Shown piece after piece: positions 34,554-44,310 of a stretch of DNA of 64,000 bases (the stretch's first letter is position 1; each line of letters starts with the position of its first letter). The stretch lies in the NCBI RefSeq assembly GCF_000368825.1, contig NZ_KB849716.1, forward strand, positions 390,461 through 454,460, in the 5' to 3' direction. Source of the stretch: Acinetobacter ursingii DSM 16037 = CIP 107286. Its GTDB lineage: Bacteria; Pseudomonadota; Gammaproteobacteria; Pseudomonadales; Moraxellaceae. The position numbers were made by a program, and so were the translations under genes. The notes beneath the pieces were generated by a model, which saw nothing but the letters and a program-made list of their open reading frames with translations, ran no database searches and was not told the origin of the DNA.

Positions 34554-35285
34554 ATGTTTGAAATTATTGATGATTTAAAAAATAAATTAGATCAACATCG
34601 CCCTCTCTCTCCGTCAATTGTCAAAAACTTACATGAAGATCTTATTGTCCGTTGGACCTATCATTCGAATGCAATTGAAGGTAATACACTTACCCTACTA
34701 GAAACAAAAGTAGTACTGGAAGGTATTACTGTTGGTGGAAAGGCATTAAGAGAACACTTCGAAGCGATCAACCATAGAAATGCAATTTACTATGTTGAAG
34801 ATATTATTCGGAAAGAGGAGTCTTTTTCTGAATGGCAAATTCGTAATATCCATCAGCTTATCTTAAAGAATATCGATGATGAGAATGCGGGACGCTATCG
34901 CCAGCAAAATGTATTGATCTCAGGTGCTACATCTACCCCGCCTGATTACACCTTATTAAATGACAAGATGGCTCAATTAGTAGACTGGTATAATAGTGAA
35001 GCACATAAACTACATCCAATTGAACGTGCAGCCAAAGTACATGCTGATTTTGTTGGCATTCATCCATTCATTGATGGTAATGGTCTCACATCACGTCTTT
35101 TGATGAATCTAGAATTACTTAAAGCAGGGTATCCACCGTGTGTAATCACTGTAGAAAATCGATTAGCTTATTATGAAGCTCTTGATCAATGGAGGGCTTA
35201 TGGTAAAACTGAGGCTTTTATCAAGTTGGTTTCTGAAGCTGTACTCGAGGCATTTAAACCATATCAGGTTGTATTAGGTATTTAG
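34554..35285 (+). CDS. Fic-domain protein with altered catalytic motif
   Basis: A 243-residue Fic protein. An N-terminal inhibitory helix with the SxxxEG motif (YHSNAIEGNTLT, about residues 36-47) marks it as self-inhibited class II type. The catalytic loop reads HPFIDGNGLTSRLL instead of HPFxxGNGRxxR: the His and GNG are kept but the first Arg, which contacts nucleotide phosphate, is Leu. Activity may be weakened or changed. Fic enzymes AMPylate or otherwise modify protein targets. It stands alone before the McrBC genes and is convergent with mcrC. A tail of a second copy lies at 12108-12191. Confidence 0.88.
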   Translation: MFEIIDDLKNKLDQHRPLSPSIVKNLHEDLIVRWTYHSNAIEGNTLTLLETKVVLEGITVGGKALREHFEAINHRNAIYYVEDIIRKEESFSEWQIRNIHQLILKNIDDENAGRYRQQNVLISGATSTPPDYTLLNDKMAQLVDWYNSEAHKLHPIERAAKVHADFVGIHPFIDGNGLTSRLLMNLELLKAGYPPCVITVENRLAYYEALDQWRAYGKTEAFIKLVSEAVLEAFKPYQVVLGI

Positions 35286-35332
35286 ATAAACTTGTACGGT
35301 ATCTTGATCGCTCGTGCGATTTATTATTTTTG

Positions 35333-36736
35333 TCAAATAGTTACGTCTTGTTTACCTATAAAATCTGTCATTCGTCTTATAAATATATTTTCATTTTCAA
35401 TTAAATCATCCATTGTCTGTGTTTCATAAACATAAATTCCGTCCACTATAAATAGCACATCATTATTGTTGTTACCGTATAAAGTGTCAGAGTAAGACTT
35501 ATCAATGTCTAATTGTTTTGATAACGGATAGATCAAACCACTTGCAATTAAGTTATTTTGGTAATACCCAGAATAAGAATGTATTTGGTGTAAATCTGAC
35601 CTATCAATGTCATTATTTTGCATTCCCATTTTCTTAAATTTTGCATCAAGAACAATAACTTTTCCGGTTGTCCTGTGTTTCATTATTAAGTCTGGAAATA
35701 TTGCTCTGCGATAAAATTGCTTTTTGTAAATTGGAATTTCAACTTGTCCACTCACAGACCATTCAGGAAAATTTCTACTCAAAAGTTTTTCAAGATAGAT
35801 TTCGTATAATTCTGCAATGTCAAACAAATAACCCGTTGTCGCTAAATTGTTCTTTTCATCATCAGGCATTAGGTCTTTGTTCAATAAAATTATTTCTGCA
35901 TACTCTAAAACTGTTTTGAAACTACGATACATTGGATTATTTGTAGTTGGGTGTATTTTTGCTCTTTGTATCGTTTCGTAACTCGCAAAACGACCAGAAT
36001 ATTGTTGTTTTAACAATTGACTTAAACCAAGCAAACGACTATGAATTTCTTTTCCGAAAACACTTTCTAATTTCCTCAATGCCAAATATAAAACATCAAT
36101 GATTTCTTGAATATATATTCTCTCTCTGAAAGTTGTGGTTAGTTTTCCTTGAAATGGAATATCTCTTTTTAAATAATCATTAAAATTTATACTTCCTCTT
36201 ACTTTTTGACTTCGCTCTTGCTGTTGTTGGTATTGTTGTGGCAAGCCTAAAACAACCGCTTTTTCTAATGACTGAATAAATAAATGAGCAATAATAAACA
36301 AGAACTGATTTTCGTTTTCATCTTTCTTTGCTTGTATTTGATCGTTATCAACGTAAATGTCATTTACGAAGTTGAGCATACGTTTTAGAAAAGTGTCACC
36401 ATATTTTGTTGTAATATTAATTTTACAACCCTTGTGAAAAAGCACCCCAGCATACAAACCAGTTTGAATAAAGTATTCTTTTTCTGTCTTTTCTTTTGAG
36501 TATAATTTTAGAATTAGACGCTCTTCATCTTGCTCAAAAATGCGTTTGTTTTTGAAAAAAAATACTTTAACCTGTTTTAGTTGTTCTGCACCAAGTTTTA
36601 ATTCATAAACAGACGAAAAAATTTTTTGTAAGTTTTTTACGCTTGATTGTTTTACCCCAAAAGTTTCACCTAAAGCCGATTCTAAAATTGGGGATTCTTC
36701 GTAAAAATTATGATTGACTGGAATACTAATTTTCAT
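35333..36736 (-). CDS. mcrC: McrC nuclease subunit of a modification-dependent restriction system
   Basis: A 467-residue McrC-family protein: N-terminal partner-binding region, then a PD-(D/E)XK nuclease core with FPDLIMKHRTTG and VIVLDAKFKK (about residues 350-370), matching the D...DAK catalytic pattern. It associates with the McrB ring and cuts DNA between modified sites. It begins one base after the mcrB stop, so the two are coupled. The gene is noticeably AT-rich. Confidence 0.9.
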   Translation of the reverse strand: MKISIPVNHNFYEESPILESALGETFGVKQSSVKNLQKIFSSVYELKLGAEQLKQVKVFFFKNKRIFEQDEERLILKLYSKEKTEKEYFIQTGLYAGVLFHKGCKINITTKYGDTFLKRMLNFVNDIYVDNDQIQAKKDENENQFLFIIAHLFIQSLEKAVVLGLPQQYQQQQERSQKVRGSINFNDYLKRDIPFQGKLTTTFRERIYIQEIIDVLYLALRKLESVFGKEIHSRLLGLSQLLKQQYSGRFASYETIQRAKIHPTTNNPMYRSFKTVLEYAEIILLNKDLMPDDEKNNLATTGYLFDIAELYEIYLEKLLSRNFPEWSVSGQVEIPIYKKQFYRRAIFPDLIMKHRTTGKVIVLDAKFKKMGMQNNDIDRSDLHQIHSYSGYYQNNLIASGLIYPLSKQLDIDKSYSDTLYGNNNNDVLFIVDGIYVYETQTMDDLIENENIFIRRMTDFIGKQDVTI

Positions 36737-36737
36737 T

Positions 36738-38846
36738 TTATTTAATTGTTTCTTTGAACTTATTCAACGCTTCATCTAACCTATTTTCCAATTCGCTTTC
36801 CGCAAATACTGCTCTTAGATATTCTTTCAATGTTGGTCGCAAATACAAGTTAAATAAAACTTCAACATTGTTATTTGTAATATCTTTGCGTTTAGCAATG
36901 TCGCTAATCTTCATAAAAAATGAATGACCAAATTCATATGATTTTCCCAAACCTAAGTCTTTGGAAATATAGTCGTTCAATTTTTCGCAGGCTTTGACAT
37001 ACTGACCAATATTATTGAACTGATCTTTTACTTTGAAACGTGTTTCCTCTTCAATTACTTCGTAATCACAATCTTTTCTTATCCATTTAAAACGTCTACG
37101 GAGTGCTAAATCGAAAGCATCAATACTTTTATCTACATCATTCATCATTCCAATAAAAAACACATTCTTAGGAACTCCAAACTTCACTTCGTTGTTGTCA
37201 ATTTCATAAGCTAAATCTTTAAACTTATTGTCCTCTTTGATTAAATCTTCAATTAGCGCAGAGTATTGTGTACGAATCAGGTTTTTATTTTCAGTGTCGT
37301 GTCGGTAATCTTTTTCCAATAGCGATAAGGTTTCACCAAACACCATTGAAAGATTTGCTCGGTTAATTTCGTCAACGACGAAATAAAAATCCTTTTCAGG
37401 GTGTTTTTTCGCTTTGATACAAAAGTTTTTAAAAATACCATTTACCAACTCAAAGCGAATATTTCCATCTTTTGAAACGCCTTTTGGTTTAATACCTTCG
37501 ATAAAATCTTCATAAGTAAATGATGGATGGAATTGTAAAACCTCATATCGTGAAGTATCACCTTGGCAAACAAAATCTAAACTACTTTTTACTGAAAATG
37601 TTTTACCCGTGCCTGGTGGCCCATAAAGAATGACGTTAGGATTATTTGTATCCGCAATCGCTCTAGAATTTACAAAACGCCATAAGAAACGTGAAAGCAA
37701 AACAAGTTCATTTTTGTCTTGTTCATTTACGTCTAAAAGTTGCTTTGCTACAACACAAACCTGATGATTTTTCCTAAAGGCTTCTTCAGCATCACTATCA
37801 ATAAACTCGTTATATAGTTCTTCTAACCATTGTGTAGAGTAGATGTAGAGAAAGTCCGATAAATTATCCAATACAGCCAATTTCATTAAAACTTGCTTGG
37901 CACTGTAATTTGAGTTTTCAATCAAACGTATTTTTTCTAACGGGTCAGTTTTTGAAACAATGCTTTTCAGCAACCCCTTTATGTTATCGTTAAAATAAAT
38001 TTCTGCGTCTTGTCTAGTAGCATTTGGTTTGCTTGCACTTTTGATATAATAAGTAGAATTATCATCATTCAATTTCACTTCAAAATTGAATGCTGTGCCA
38101 GGCTTTGAAGAGCCTAAGACAATTCTCGTGGTTCGTTCTAAAAAGTTACACAAATATCCGCCAGGCATTGTTGCAGTAGAACTTCCCAAAATGTTTGTGT
38201 AATCATCCAAACTCAATGTGTCATTTAAAATTTTATCCTTATATGATTTCCATTCAGAAATTAGTCTCTCAACTTCATCATTGTTAAATTTCTTTTCGTC
38301 CTCTTTCGTTTCACTTTTAAATTTATTCCAAAGTGCTTTGATTTGAATTTGTCGCTCTTCTGACAGTTTTATATTTTCCATTAGTCTTTTGTGATTCCTT
38401 AACTTATACCACTCTACAATAAAATTATTTGTAGCATTAGATCCGTTACAATAGGTTAAAGTGCCAGGTGCTTGTATGTGGCTTTTACCATAAGCTGTTA
38501 AAATCTGGTTAAGAAGATTTTTCTCATCTTCTTCATAAAAGCCAAGAATTTCAATTTTTCTTCTAAGTTTGAACCAATCAAATTCATCGTCTGTATCGTG
38601 TTCTATATAAGCATCGCCCTTTACTTTTACTAATGCTACTGGCGTACTTCCATCACGAACCATTACAACATCGTCAATTTTCATATCGTCTTTGAAGAGC
38701 TTAGGATCAACTACTGGATTTCCTTTTTTGTCTTCCCAATATTCCCCCATACCGATAACTTGTTTTTTCATAAGTATGGCTTTTAGCGTATCAACGTCTA
38801 ATCTTGAGTCTGGGTGTAGTTGTATGTGCCAATAATTCAAGTTCAT
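36738..38846 (-). CDS. mcrB: McrB AAA+ GTPase subunit
   Basis: A 702-residue protein. The N-terminal about 130 residues look like an EVE/PUA-type modified-base reader (LNYWHIQLHPDSRLDV, then MGEYWEDKKGNPVVDP). A helical middle leads to the AAA+ motor with NVILYGPPGTGKTFSV (about 405), Walker B FYFVVDEINRANLSMVFGE and the McrB-specific GMMNDVDKSIDAFDLALRRR. It binds modified DNA and hydrolyses GTP to drive McrC. Longer N-terminal domain than E. coli McrB, so target modification may differ. Confidence 0.9.
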   Translation of the reverse strand: MNLNYWHIQLHPDSRLDVDTLKAILMKKQVIGMGEYWEDKKGNPVVDPKLFKDDMKIDDVVMVRDGSTPVALVKVKGDAYIEHDTDDEFDWFKLRRKIEILGFYEEDEKNLLNQILTAYGKSHIQAPGTLTYCNGSNATNNFIVEWYKLRNHKRLMENIKLSEERQIQIKALWNKFKSETKEDEKKFNNDEVERLISEWKSYKDKILNDTLSLDDYTNILGSSTATMPGGYLCNFLERTTRIVLGSSKPGTAFNFEVKLNDDNSTYYIKSASKPNATRQDAEIYFNDNIKGLLKSIVSKTDPLEKIRLIENSNYSAKQVLMKLAVLDNLSDFLYIYSTQWLEELYNEFIDSDAEEAFRKNHQVCVVAKQLLDVNEQDKNELVLLSRFLWRFVNSRAIADTNNPNVILYGPPGTGKTFSVKSSLDFVCQGDTSRYEVLQFHPSFTYEDFIEGIKPKGVSKDGNIRFELVNGIFKNFCIKAKKHPEKDFYFVVDEINRANLSMVFGETLSLLEKDYRHDTENKNLIRTQYSALIEDLIKEDNKFKDLAYEIDNNEVKFGVPKNVFFIGMMNDVDKSIDAFDLALRRRFKWIRKDCDYEVIEEETRFKVKDQFNNIGQYVKACEKLNDYISKDLGLGKSYEFGHSFFMKISDIAKRKDITNNNVEVLFNLYLRPTLKEYLRAVFAESELENRLDEALNKFKETIK

Positions 38847-38932
38847 TTAATATCAATATGTGTTGTCATGTTTTAGAAAAGGAAAAAGCCGATTTTAACA
38901 ATAGCCCTATCATCTTTATTTTTTCAGCGTGT

Positions 38933-38942
38933 GATGGTGGCA
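38933..38942. repeat. Upstream motif shared by mcrB and the helicase-nuclease gene (copy 1)
   Basis: GATGGTGGCA at 38933-38942 and again at 43983-43992, each followed by a similar TAA-N-TCA stretch. Each lies upstream of a minus-strand defence gene (87 and 215 bases from the start). Could be a shared regulatory or recombination relic. Confidence 0.45.
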
Positions 38943-39045
38943 TCTTAACTCAACTTCCGTTTCCTTTAAAAACTTATAATTAAGAGAAAATTACGTTAGA
39001 TTTTTACCAAATTTTACCCAGTATAAAAGTTATAAATAGCAGGTT

Positions 39046-39087
39046 TTACCTAACTAAAGATTACTACTGTAATCTTTAGTTAGGTAA
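39046..39087. repeat. Perfect 19-bp inverted repeat with 4-base loop
   Basis: TTACCTAACTAAAGATTAC (39046-39064) and its exact complement (39069-39087) around TACT. It lies 41 bases past the stop of the helicase-nuclease gene. No T-run follows on either strand, so it is not a standard intrinsic terminator. Confidence 0.85.
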
Positions 39088-39127
39088 GTGTCCACTAGCG
39101 AATCCATTTAAATACAAGCTAGTACAA

Positions 39128-42100
39128 TTAAAGAATTAACAAATCTTTCTCGATGTCACTTTCCGCACTCATTTCAGATTCGGCATCTACCCACACTTTG
39201 TGTTCTACATCTTGAATTAAGCTACTCATTCCATGTGTAGGTTTTATACCCATTGCATCAAGTTTTACCTTTAATGACATAATCATATTTTCACGTTCAA
39301 TGGACCAACTCGATGCAAAGCATCTGCAGAATGTCCATCCTGCTCGTTCTAAAGCACGTTGACGAGTCATGTCATCATGCCATTGTGCCGGCCCATGATA
39401 GCTATCACCATCACATTCAACAGCCAAACGCTGATCACCATCTGACTCAACGACTAAATCGATTCGATAGCTTCCAACTTTAACCTGTGGAGTAACTGTG
39501 TAACCCATTTCATGAAGTGTTGTAAATACAGATTTTTCAAACTCCGATTCACACAAGTCTAATTTTGCTTCAAATGATGCTTTTTGATCTTCTTGCAAAT
39601 CATAAAAATGATTGAGTAAATTCAGCCTTAGATCTTTTGGAGATATATGATCACGATTCACGGAGTGGACAAGATACATCCTTTCGCGAGCACGGCTTGC
39701 AGCCACGTTAAATCTCTGTTCATGATCAGATCGACTCAAAGCATGACAATTCTCAGGATCTGCTACCATAGATAAGAAAATAATATCTCTTTCTGCACCC
39801 TGAAATGCTGAAGCATCTCCACAAGCAAATTGAACCTGAGTAAGAGTTTCTGCGCCAAACTCATTCAAAGCTTCTGATTGAATGAACTCAGCCTGTGCTG
39901 GACCTAGCAACGAGATCACGCCAATTGATCTATTCGTATATCGTTCATCTTTAAAAAGTAGCTTCATTTCCTCAATAATTGCTTTCGCTTCTATTCGATT
40001 AATATGTTTGCTGTTTTTAGATTCTCTATATCCCTGCGATGTATAAATTGCGACTAAAGCTGGGCTTAACTGCTCAGACTTCTTCGATAGTCGCATTGGC
40101 TTAATACGATTACCATAAAAGTTTTTATTGCTGTAACTAATGATCGCAGGATGACAGCGGAAATGCTCTAGAAGCATCACACTTGACTCATAGATAGAAG
40201 AGGCCATGTCGTATAAAGACATATCTGGTGTTAAATATGCAGCATGTGGCTGACCATGTAAATAACGATTCCTCAATACATCAATTTGAGCACTTGCTAA
40301 GCCAACATTACTCGGAGAAACCTGCTTATTATCCCCCACAACTAATAACTTTTTAGCACGCATTAGAACAGGTAATACGTCAATTGATGATTGTGATGCC
40401 TCATCCACAATCACTAAATCAAAGAGACCTAATTCAGCAGGCATAGATTCAGATACCTGAAGATGTGACATGACCCAGCAAGGAATAGCTGCTGTTGCCT
40501 CTTTAAGGGCTACTTGAGCATCTTTTCTATAACGTGGAGCGTTCTTGCCTGTTCCTTTTCCATAGTGTTGTACAGCAATTTTATAACGCTGTAATGCAAC
40601 TAAAATTTTATCTGAGGCATTTTCCTTTAATGCCAACCACGTCTTGTTTGCTGCCAGTTGAGCATAATTTTGAGACAGATTCTTCTCATGAATACGACGA
40701 CGCTCATACAAATTTTCAATTCGACTTGTATTACTAATGGTCATTACAAAAGTCTCAAGACGTTTCCATTCCCAAGCCTCGAGCAATGTATTACGTAATA
40801 TAGGATCCTCAATTTCTTGGGCGTACGGAATCTCAAGAATATCTTTACTAAGAATTAAAGCATTTGTTTGGCTCAATTTAATACTGGCTGATTTAACTCT
40901 TTCAAAATCTTCAGTTAAATCTTTCAAATGTGCCAATTGCTTTAATAGATCAGCATATTCTATAAATTCATTTGCATATAGCGAATCTGAATCAACCTGA
41001 GACACAATTTTTTTCAACTGATTTGATATTTTATTATCAAACTCTGATAAATAAAGTATTTGATCAGCCAGCTGGTGTTGATAGACTTCTAAATTAAATA
41101 TTTTTAACTTCTGCTCTAACAATTGAATCAAGTCATCAATATTTTTAGGTAATCCGTAGAAATCAAAAGATTTAGCTCTACTAAAAACTTTTAGATAATT
41201 GGCACTAAATACATCCAAATACTTATTTTTCAAATCTAGGCATTTTTGAGTTCTAATGATGAGCTGCGTGAACTCTTTTAATATTTCATCGATACCGCGA
41301 TTATTTAACTCAATTAAAGGAATATCTAATTGTGCTGCAATACTATTCCATTTACTCATAAAAACATTAAGAGTCTGTCTTCTATCAATATATTCTTTAA
41401 CTCTTTTCCATTCATCTGATGTATCAGGATATTTTCCAGAAACTTTGATCGACTTAAAAAGGTCTTGTAATTCAGCAGTACCAAAATGATACCAATTAAA
41501 TGGCTTACCTGTATCAACAGCACGTTGAACAGCTTGATATTCTTTTGAGTTTGGTTGTATCTCAAAATTCAGCTCTATGGGATCAATTAGTAGCGTTTTC
41601 CTGTATTCCAATAAAGGCTGAACTTCTTGAATAAGGTTACTATAGATATCAAGTTCCATAGCCTTATCTTCTGCATTTATCTTCTTGAAATAGCTCAATA
41701 ACCATGGTTCTGCATGATCAAGAACAAAGTTTAGATCTTCTAGATAAATCTTTAACCAATCTTTTAGCTCATTAATTTCTGATTCAGAAATAGTTTCCTT
41801 GAAATTATGTAGGTCATTTTGCTTTAAGAATTCCTCAATCTCATCTTTTTCTTTTAAAAACTCACTTAATTTCTTCAGACTTGCCGAATCTAACAACTTT
41901 TCAGGAGCTGGCAGAGGACCATAATTTATGTATGGTAAATCTGTACCGATTTTCTTTCTTGAGTCTCTCAATTGAATCAACTCAATCTGGGAAAAAGGAA
42001 ACTGGTCTTTTTCCTCCAAAGTTAATTGGTCGGTAAACCATTCGTAAGATACCCTACTTTCTAATACCGTATTCACGATATCCATAGGTAATTTTTTATT

Positions 42101-43768
42101 ACCTTCTACCTCAATATTCTGATAATGCTTTTCTGCAAAGTTATATATTTCTCGATCAATCAAAGCCATTTCATGATGGTTATGATCTATTTGATGTTTT
42201 AGAACTTCAATCGTTTTTCGAACTTCTGCAACATTCATTTGGGTAATTTTTTGCACAATCAAATCGATTGAAGATTCAAGCTGATTTTTACTTTCTTTGC
42301 TTGAACCAATGCGACTGACTACCAAAGGCTTTAATTCATCAGGAATCTTTTCATGTACTGTTTTAAGGACATGTGACTGCTGTGCAGTTACCAGTACTTT
42401 TTTACCATTCGCCAAATAGTGACAGATAATATTTGCAATACTATGTGTTTTGCCTGTACCTGGTGGACCTTGCACCACTACACCACTGCTGGTTAGCAGA
42501 TTCTGAACAATAGTAATTTGTTCTTTGTTATAAGGCAGCGGGAAATAAAGCTCTTCAACTTTTGATCCGAATCCCTCAGTACCAGAACGCCCTCTAAAAC
42601 TATAAGTCTCTTTTTGATTAATATCGCTTTTTAATTCTGTCACTAATGATAAAGGTTGTTCAGGTATAGCCACTGAAGGGTCATTAAGTTTAGTTTTTAA
42701 TAACTCAATGTCATCGCTTAAAATAGAATTTCTTTTAGGACGACTAAACAATACTGATGTTAATGTCACCGCTAGATTTTTAGATGGTATAGCCCTATTT
42801 TCAGCCTCAACAATTGCTCCTTTTGAAAAAATATTCGCGACGAAGGCATTAACTAGATCAGAGTAAGTTTCCCCTTCAAATAGGCGTAATGAGCGACCAT
42901 TATTTAAGTTTTCTTTTAAGGTTACTTTTACTTGTCCTGAAGTAGGCAGATCATCCTCTAATAAGATGGCATCCATTTCTATATTGGCACGTGTATCTTT
43001 GGCACCTACACGTATTAATCCATTTTTTTCTATCTCCATTTCTAACGGGATAGTAATAAGAGGATATGAGTAAGATTTTTGAGTCGTTGGAAGTACCCAG
43101 TCAACTAAGCCAAAGCCTGCAACAATTTCTTCACCATCACCTGTTCCACCTAAATTAATCGCTGTATTCCATGAGAATAACTTATCGTAAACAACAATAG
43201 ATTTTTTAATCTGATCGTTATTTTGTTTCCAATCTTCCCAAATATTTTGATAGCTTTCGAATTCTTTGAACAACTCCTGAAGTATGTCAATTTTAGTAAT
43301 CAAATCACATGCCACGCTACTGTAGGGCAAGCGGAATTGATGAGCTTTTTTAAAAAATACAATCTTATTTAAACTTGAAAAATTAACAGTGGGTTCTTTT
43401 TCGGCATCTACATGAATGTAGGAAGAGAGTATTTCAGATGGTTTCGGCATCGATTGAAGCTGTAATCGTTCAATTTGAAACCACCAATCGTCATCATTCA
43501 GAATTTTTAAGCCACGAAGTTTTTCTAGATCATGAGAATAAAATCTATTACCACTCATTTCATATTGAATTTTTTGAGTATCCTCAGCTTGATGAGATAC
43601 ATAATCCAACAATTGAATCAGTTTATTTTTAGCAATGTTGTTTAATTCAAGTTCACAGTTCATCATCGGTCTTTCTGAATTTTTATCTAACGGTATTATA
43701 GCCAAAGACCAACGATAGGCTTCATCTTTTGAAAAAATATCTTGATTTTTATATGAGAAAGCATTCAC
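39128..43768 (-). CDS. Giant superfamily 1 helicase with C-terminal Vsr/DUF559-like nuclease (Hhe-like)
   Basis: A 1546-residue protein. The first about 400 residues are uncharacterised (could be DUF4011-like; not verified). Helicase motif I is VVVQGPPGTGKTHSIANII (about 430), a long coiled region follows (about 480-1050), motif II is LVIVDEASQSSIDVLPVLMR (about 1120), then MRAKKLLVVGDNKQVSP, and late motifs FQGAERDIIFLSM and VAASRARERMYLVHS. The C-terminus carries a restriction-endonuclease-like fold: YRIDLVVESDG, LAVECDGDSYHG and RQRALERAGWTFCRCFASS, as in Vsr/DUF559 proteins. The order resembles the single-gene phage-defence system Hhe. No partner gene is evident. Confidence 0.8.
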   Translation of the reverse strand: MNAFSYKNQDIFSKDEAYRWSLAIIPLDKNSERPMMNCELELNNIAKNKLIQLLDYVSHQAEDTQKIQYEMSGNRFYSHDLEKLRGLKILNDDDWWFQIERLQLQSMPKPSEILSSYIHVDAEKEPTVNFSSLNKIVFFKKAHQFRLPYSSVACDLITKIDILQELFKEFESYQNIWEDWKQNNDQIKKSIVVYDKLFSWNTAINLGGTGDGEEIVAGFGLVDWVLPTTQKSYSYPLITIPLEMEIEKNGLIRVGAKDTRANIEMDAILLEDDLPTSGQVKVTLKENLNNGRSLRLFEGETYSDLVNAFVANIFSKGAIVEAENRAIPSKNLAVTLTSVLFSRPKRNSILSDDIELLKTKLNDPSVAIPEQPLSLVTELKSDINQKETYSFRGRSGTEGFGSKVEELYFPLPYNKEQITIVQNLLTSSGVVVQGPPGTGKTHSIANIICHYLANGKKVLVTAQQSHVLKTVHEKIPDELKPLVVSRIGSSKESKNQLESSIDLIVQKITQMNVAEVRKTIEVLKHQIDHNHHEMALIDREIYNFAEKHYQNIEVEGNKKLPMDIVNTVLESRVSYEWFTDQLTLEEKDQFPFSQIELIQLRDSRKKIGTDLPYINYGPLPAPEKLLDSASLKKLSEFLKEKDEIEEFLKQNDLHNFKETISESEINELKDWLKIYLEDLNFVLDHAEPWLLSYFKKINAEDKAMELDIYSNLIQEVQPLLEYRKTLLIDPIELNFEIQPNSKEYQAVQRAVDTGKPFNWYHFGTAELQDLFKSIKVSGKYPDTSDEWKRVKEYIDRRQTLNVFMSKWNSIAAQLDIPLIELNNRGIDEILKEFTQLIIRTQKCLDLKNKYLDVFSANYLKVFSRAKSFDFYGLPKNIDDLIQLLEQKLKIFNLEVYQHQLADQILYLSEFDNKISNQLKKIVSQVDSDSLYANEFIEYADLLKQLAHLKDLTEDFERVKSASIKLSQTNALILSKDILEIPYAQEIEDPILRNTLLEAWEWKRLETFVMTISNTSRIENLYERRRIHEKNLSQNYAQLAANKTWLALKENASDKILVALQRYKIAVQHYGKGTGKNAPRYRKDAQVALKEATAAIPCWVMSHLQVSESMPAELGLFDLVIVDEASQSSIDVLPVLMRAKKLLVVGDNKQVSPSNVGLASAQIDVLRNRYLHGQPHAAYLTPDMSLYDMASSIYESSVMLLEHFRCHPAIISYSNKNFYGNRIKPMRLSKKSEQLSPALVAIYTSQGYRESKNSKHINRIEAKAIIEEMKLLFKDERYTNRSIGVISLLGPAQAEFIQSEALNEFGAETLTQVQFACGDASAFQGAERDIIFLSMVADPENCHALSRSDHEQRFNVAASRARERMYLVHSVNRDHISPKDLRLNLLNHFYDLQEDQKASFEAKLDLCESEFEKSVFTTLHEMGYTVTPQVKVGSYRIDLVVESDGDQRLAVECDGDSYHGPAQWHDDMTRQRALERAGWTFCRCFASSWSIERENMIMSLKVKLDAMGIKPTHGMSSLIQDVEHKVWVDAESEMSAESDIEKDLLIL

Positions 43769-44310
43769 TTCTTTTTTTCAATACCAAGAATTTTAGCAAT
43801 TTTTACTGCTGGTTAGTTTAGGTTGGTTACTCAGAATATTCTTATTGAATCCTTCACGTAATAAATTTTTACAAATTGTTTAAAAAACATAAATTTTATC
43901 TTTGTTACCCTCTTAAAGGTATATTTTCTAGGTATATATAAGCTCAATTGATGAATTCATTCTTGTACAGCTATTTTACTGAGATGGTGGCAGCATAATT
44001 CAGAACTTAACCCATTAAAATTTTTTATAAATTTAATGAAGTGATTACCCTTATTTACCCCTTGTTGATCTATTTCATTTGTTCCATTTTAAGTTTCAAA
44101 TGATCAAAGAGATATCCGTGAATTGTCTTTCTAACCCCTAAATCATTGCGATGCTACAGCAATGGTGGAATGAAGGTGGTGGCCATTTTGATCAACAATA
44201 TCGTTCATGGAACTATTGGCAACAGTTCTCTACTACCGTCTTAGAAAGGTTAAAATAAATGCACACCCAAGGATATAAAGCACCACCAAGTGCTTTACTT
44301 CTTTAGTAAT
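43769..44310. other. Gene-poor gap upstream of the helicase-nuclease gene
   Basis: Contains the second GATGGTGGCA copy (43983-43992) and a short plus-strand frame at 44151-44258 (MLQQWWNEGGGHFDQQYRSW, then NYWQQFSTTVLERLK). That 35-residue frame has Trp/Gln-rich composition unlike random DNA and may be the tail of a lost gene. Promoter for the minus-strand gene must lie here. Confidence 0.4.

Noticed and set aside
36738..38846. Alternative call as a generic AAA ATPase
   Set aside because: The GMMNDVDKSIDAFD motif and the adjacent McrC gene identify McrB.
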